Source: Paracoccaceae bacterium
GTDB taxonomy: Bacteria; Pseudomonadota; Alphaproteobacteria; Rhodobacterales; Rhodobacteraceae
Length of the DNA: 64,000 nucleotides
Reading direction: 5' to 3'
NCBI GenBank assembly: GCA_022448245.1
Contig: JAKVCO010000012.1
Coordinates: 1-64,000 of the forward strand
Under the pieces are notes generated by a model, which ran no database searches, was not told the origin of the DNA, and saw only the letters and a program-made list of their open reading frames with translations. A program made the position numbers and the translations under genes. Positions 62,506 to 64,000 of the stretch are shown here, piece after piece (within the stretch, counting starts at the first letter, position 1; the number at the start of each line of letters is the position of its first letter).

Positions 62506-63215
62506 TGCGCTGGATACTGTCACTTCTTCACCTCGTGCAGGCCTATGCGATGATGCTTGTGATGGGGATCGTTTTCCTGCCTTGGGCGCTCGTTTCGAAA
62601 CGCGGCGCATGGGCGGCCTGCCACGCCTGGGCGCGGTACGCCATGTGGACGGCGCGCATCATGGTGGGCATCAAGACTGAAGTGAGAGGCGAACCGCCCA
62701 CCGGTGAGGTTCTTGTCGCGGCCAAGCACCAGAGCTTTCTCGACATCATGATGATTTATTCCGTCATCCCCTGGGGGAAGTTCATCATGAAGAACGAGCT
62801 TGTCTACACGCCGATCATCGGCGTTTACGCGTGGCGGCTCGGGTGTGTTCCGGTGAAGCGCGGGCGTCGTGCGGACGCGATCAAGAAGATGCTGGCAGAT
62901 GTGAAGAAGGGCGCGGCCAACCCTGGCCAGCTGTGCATCTACCCCCAAGGTACGCGCGTGCCGCCGCGGGTTGAGAAACCCTACAAGGCCGGCACCTACG
63001 CGCTCTATCGGGAACTTGGTCAACCCTGCGTGCCTGTGGCGACGAATGCGGGTGTCTTCTGGCCAAAAAAGGGCCTCATGCGGTACCCCGGAACAGCCAT
63101 CGTGGAGTTTCTGCCAGAGATCCCCGTGGGTCATGACCAAGAGACCTTCATGACCGAACTCGAAAAGCGCATCGAGACGGGGTCCGACAAGTTGCTAGAT
63201 GAGGCCGGTGCATGA
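62505..63215 (+). CDS. plsC: 1-acyl-sn-glycerol-3-phosphate acyltransferase
   Basis: The 236-residue membrane-associated enzyme makes phosphatidic acid. It has the H-x4-D catalytic motif KHQSFLD (residues about 73-79) and the substrate motif IYPQGTRVPP. One N-terminal helix anchors it. It is coupled to ftsX before it and to the flavin-protein gene after it. Confidence 0.93.
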   Translation: MRWILSLLHLVQAYAMMLVMGIVFLPWALVSKRGAWAACHAWARYAMWTARIMVGIKTEVRGEPPTGEVLVAAKHQSFLDIMMIYSVIPWGKFIMKNELVYTPIIGVYAWRLGCVPVKRGRRADAIKKMLADVKKGAANPGQLCIYPQGTRVPPRVEKPYKAGTYALYRELGQPCVPVATNAGVFWPKKGLMRYPGTAIVEFLPEIPVGHDQETFMTELEKRIETGSDKLLDEAGA

Positions 63216-63826
63216 CCGAGATCACCACAATCGCTGAGCTCGAGGCCCTTTACGGAAAGCCTGATCCCAATTCGCTCGCCAAAGTAGCACAGCACGTTAC
63301 GCCCGAATACGCGGCTTGGATCGGGGCCTCGCGCTTCATGGTGCTGTCCACCGTGGGGCCTGACGGCACCGACGGCAGCCCCCGGGGCGATGACGGCCCT
63401 GTGGTGCAGATTGCAGACGCCGGGACGCTCCTCTTGCCGGATTGGCGCGGCAACAACCGGGCGGATTCGCTGCGCAACATCATCGAAGATGGGCGCGTGT
63501 CGCTGATGTTCATGGTGCCGGGAAAAACCAACGTCATCCGCGTCAACGGTCGCGCCAAGCTCAGCCGGGCTCCGGAGCTGATGTCGCGCTTCGAGGTGAA
63601 AGGCCGCCAGCCGCGGCTCGTCGTCGTGATCGAGATTGGTGAGATCTACAGCCAGTGCGCCCGCGCGATGCTTCGTGCCGAGGTGTGGACGCGCGATGAC
63701 AGTGATCTGCCGCTGCCAACGATGGGCCAGATCCTCGCGGCCCAGACCAAAGGCGGCACCGATGGCGAAAGCTACGATTCAGCATGGGCCGCTCGCGCTG
63801 CCCACACCATGTGGAATGCCGACTAA
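63212..63826 (+). CDS. Pyridoxamine 5'-phosphate oxidase-like flavoprotein
   Basis: The 204-residue split-barrel protein has SRFMVLSTVGPDGTDGSPRGDDGP and LPDWRGNNRADSLRNIIEDG, with the FMN-binding fold of the PNPOx-like superfamily. It lacks the marks of the true vitamin B6 enzyme PdxH and belongs to the unassigned group related to MSMEG_1061-type proteins. Its ATG overlaps the plsC stop (ATGA), so it is the last gene of the ftsE-ftsX-plsC operon. Confidence 0.85.
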   Translation: MTEITTIAELEALYGKPDPNSLAKVAQHVTPEYAAWIGASRFMVLSTVGPDGTDGSPRGDDGPVVQIADAGTLLLPDWRGNNRADSLRNIIEDGRVSLMFMVPGKTNVIRVNGRAKLSRAPELMSRFEVKGRQPRLVVVIEIGEIYSQCARAMLRAEVWTRDDSDLPLPTMGQILAAQTKGGTDGESYDSAWAARAAHTMWNAD

Positions 63827-64000
63827 CAAGCGCCTCAGCTAGGCCATTGAAATTGCGTGACAATTCATCATTAATCTGCCGGAGTTGAGGCACTGAGAGC
63901 GGCTGTTTCGCGCAACCTTAGCGATAGCAGTGTGTTACGCGCTCTCGCATCCACCTATTCCTGCTAGGCGAAGTCGGTGAGGGGATTGGAATCATGGTTA
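63827..64000. other. Intergenic end of window; start of the next gene
   Basis: No coding sequence is evident until an ATG at 63994 preceded by GAGGGG (63980-63985 region), which may open a gene that continues outside the window. Too little is visible to name it. The gap should hold its promoter. Confidence 0.3.

Overview
This 64 kb window is a piece of a high-GC alphaproteobacterial chromosome, very probably from the Rhodobacteraceae (Roseobacter group). Support for this comes from the alphaproteobacterial 5S/23S sequences, a malyl-CoA lyase of the Rhodobacter Mcl1 type, the pyrB / inactive-dihydroorotase / plsY order, a plant-type glutamate-cysteine ligase, and single-copy housekeeping genes of that group (uvrC-pgsA-moaD-moaE, ftsE-ftsX-plsC, TIGR02302). 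There is no prophage, integron, CRISPR array or recognisable insertion sequence. Most of the window is dense core chromosome with many 1- or 4-base start/stop overlaps.

Layout. 1-1.1 kb: 3' part of a 23S rRNA gene, the 5S gene and the rrn terminator. 1.2-4.9 kb: surface-sugar genes (two glycosyltransferases, a frameshifted unknown gene, an RmlC-like epimerase lacking the usual His). 4.9-7 kb: an SBP56/methanethiol-oxidase family gene with a polytopic membrane protein. 7-13.2 kb: endonuclease VIII, a phosphatase-like protein, a methyltransferase, initiator tRNA with its own promoter and terminator, a WYL regulator with neighbours, an AlkD-like protein. 13.2-19.3 kb: a HAD-UbiA fusion, then a decaying operon (PhyH dioxygenase, HD-domain oxygenase-like protein, PanB-like enzyme) and its divergent LysR regulator, then an FAD dehydrogenase. 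19.3-24.4 kb: ABC-2 exporter, S49 peptidase, Ca/Na antiporter, SDR. 24.4-28 kb: uvrC, pgsA, moaD, moaE. 28-36 kb: OmpA-type repeat protein with a small membrane partner, ubiA, rsmE, mtfA-like, GCL, HIT protein, a second PhyH gene broken by a TGA. 36-41 kb: plsY-pyrC-like-orf-pyrB, uracil-DNA glycosylase, moaB. 41-47.8 kb: RND efflux pair, DsbD-N protein, YqgE, DUF1244. 47.8-55 kb: a second repeat-protein/small-membrane-protein pair, then a D-amino-acid cluster (aminotransferase, DMT transporter, dgcA, dgcN). 55-64 kb: mcl1, lysA, the TIGR02302 protein, a zinc-ribbon protein, ftsE-ftsX-plsC and a flavin-dependent oxidoreductase-like protein.

The most interesting points are these. (1) A two-gene envelope module occurs twice, at 28.2-30.4 kb and 47.8-51.1 kb. 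Each copy has a large N-terminally anchored protein with a repeating BON-like unit and an OmpA-like C-terminus (the second looks eroded), followed by a small single-pass coiled-coil protein. (2) A PhyH + HD + PanB-like operon resembles the PhnY/PhnZ type of oxidative C-P cleavage. Its dioxygenase and the divergent LysR gene have both lost their 5' ends at one junction, and its last gene carries two in-frame stops. (3) Three clear in-frame stops (TAG, TAA, TGA) and one probable frameshift fall in accessory genes, which suggests recent gene decay. (4) A probable D-glutamate/D-amino-acid catabolic cluster lies at 51-55 kb. (5) A 31-bp dispersed repeat occurs at two intergenic sites 25 kb apart.
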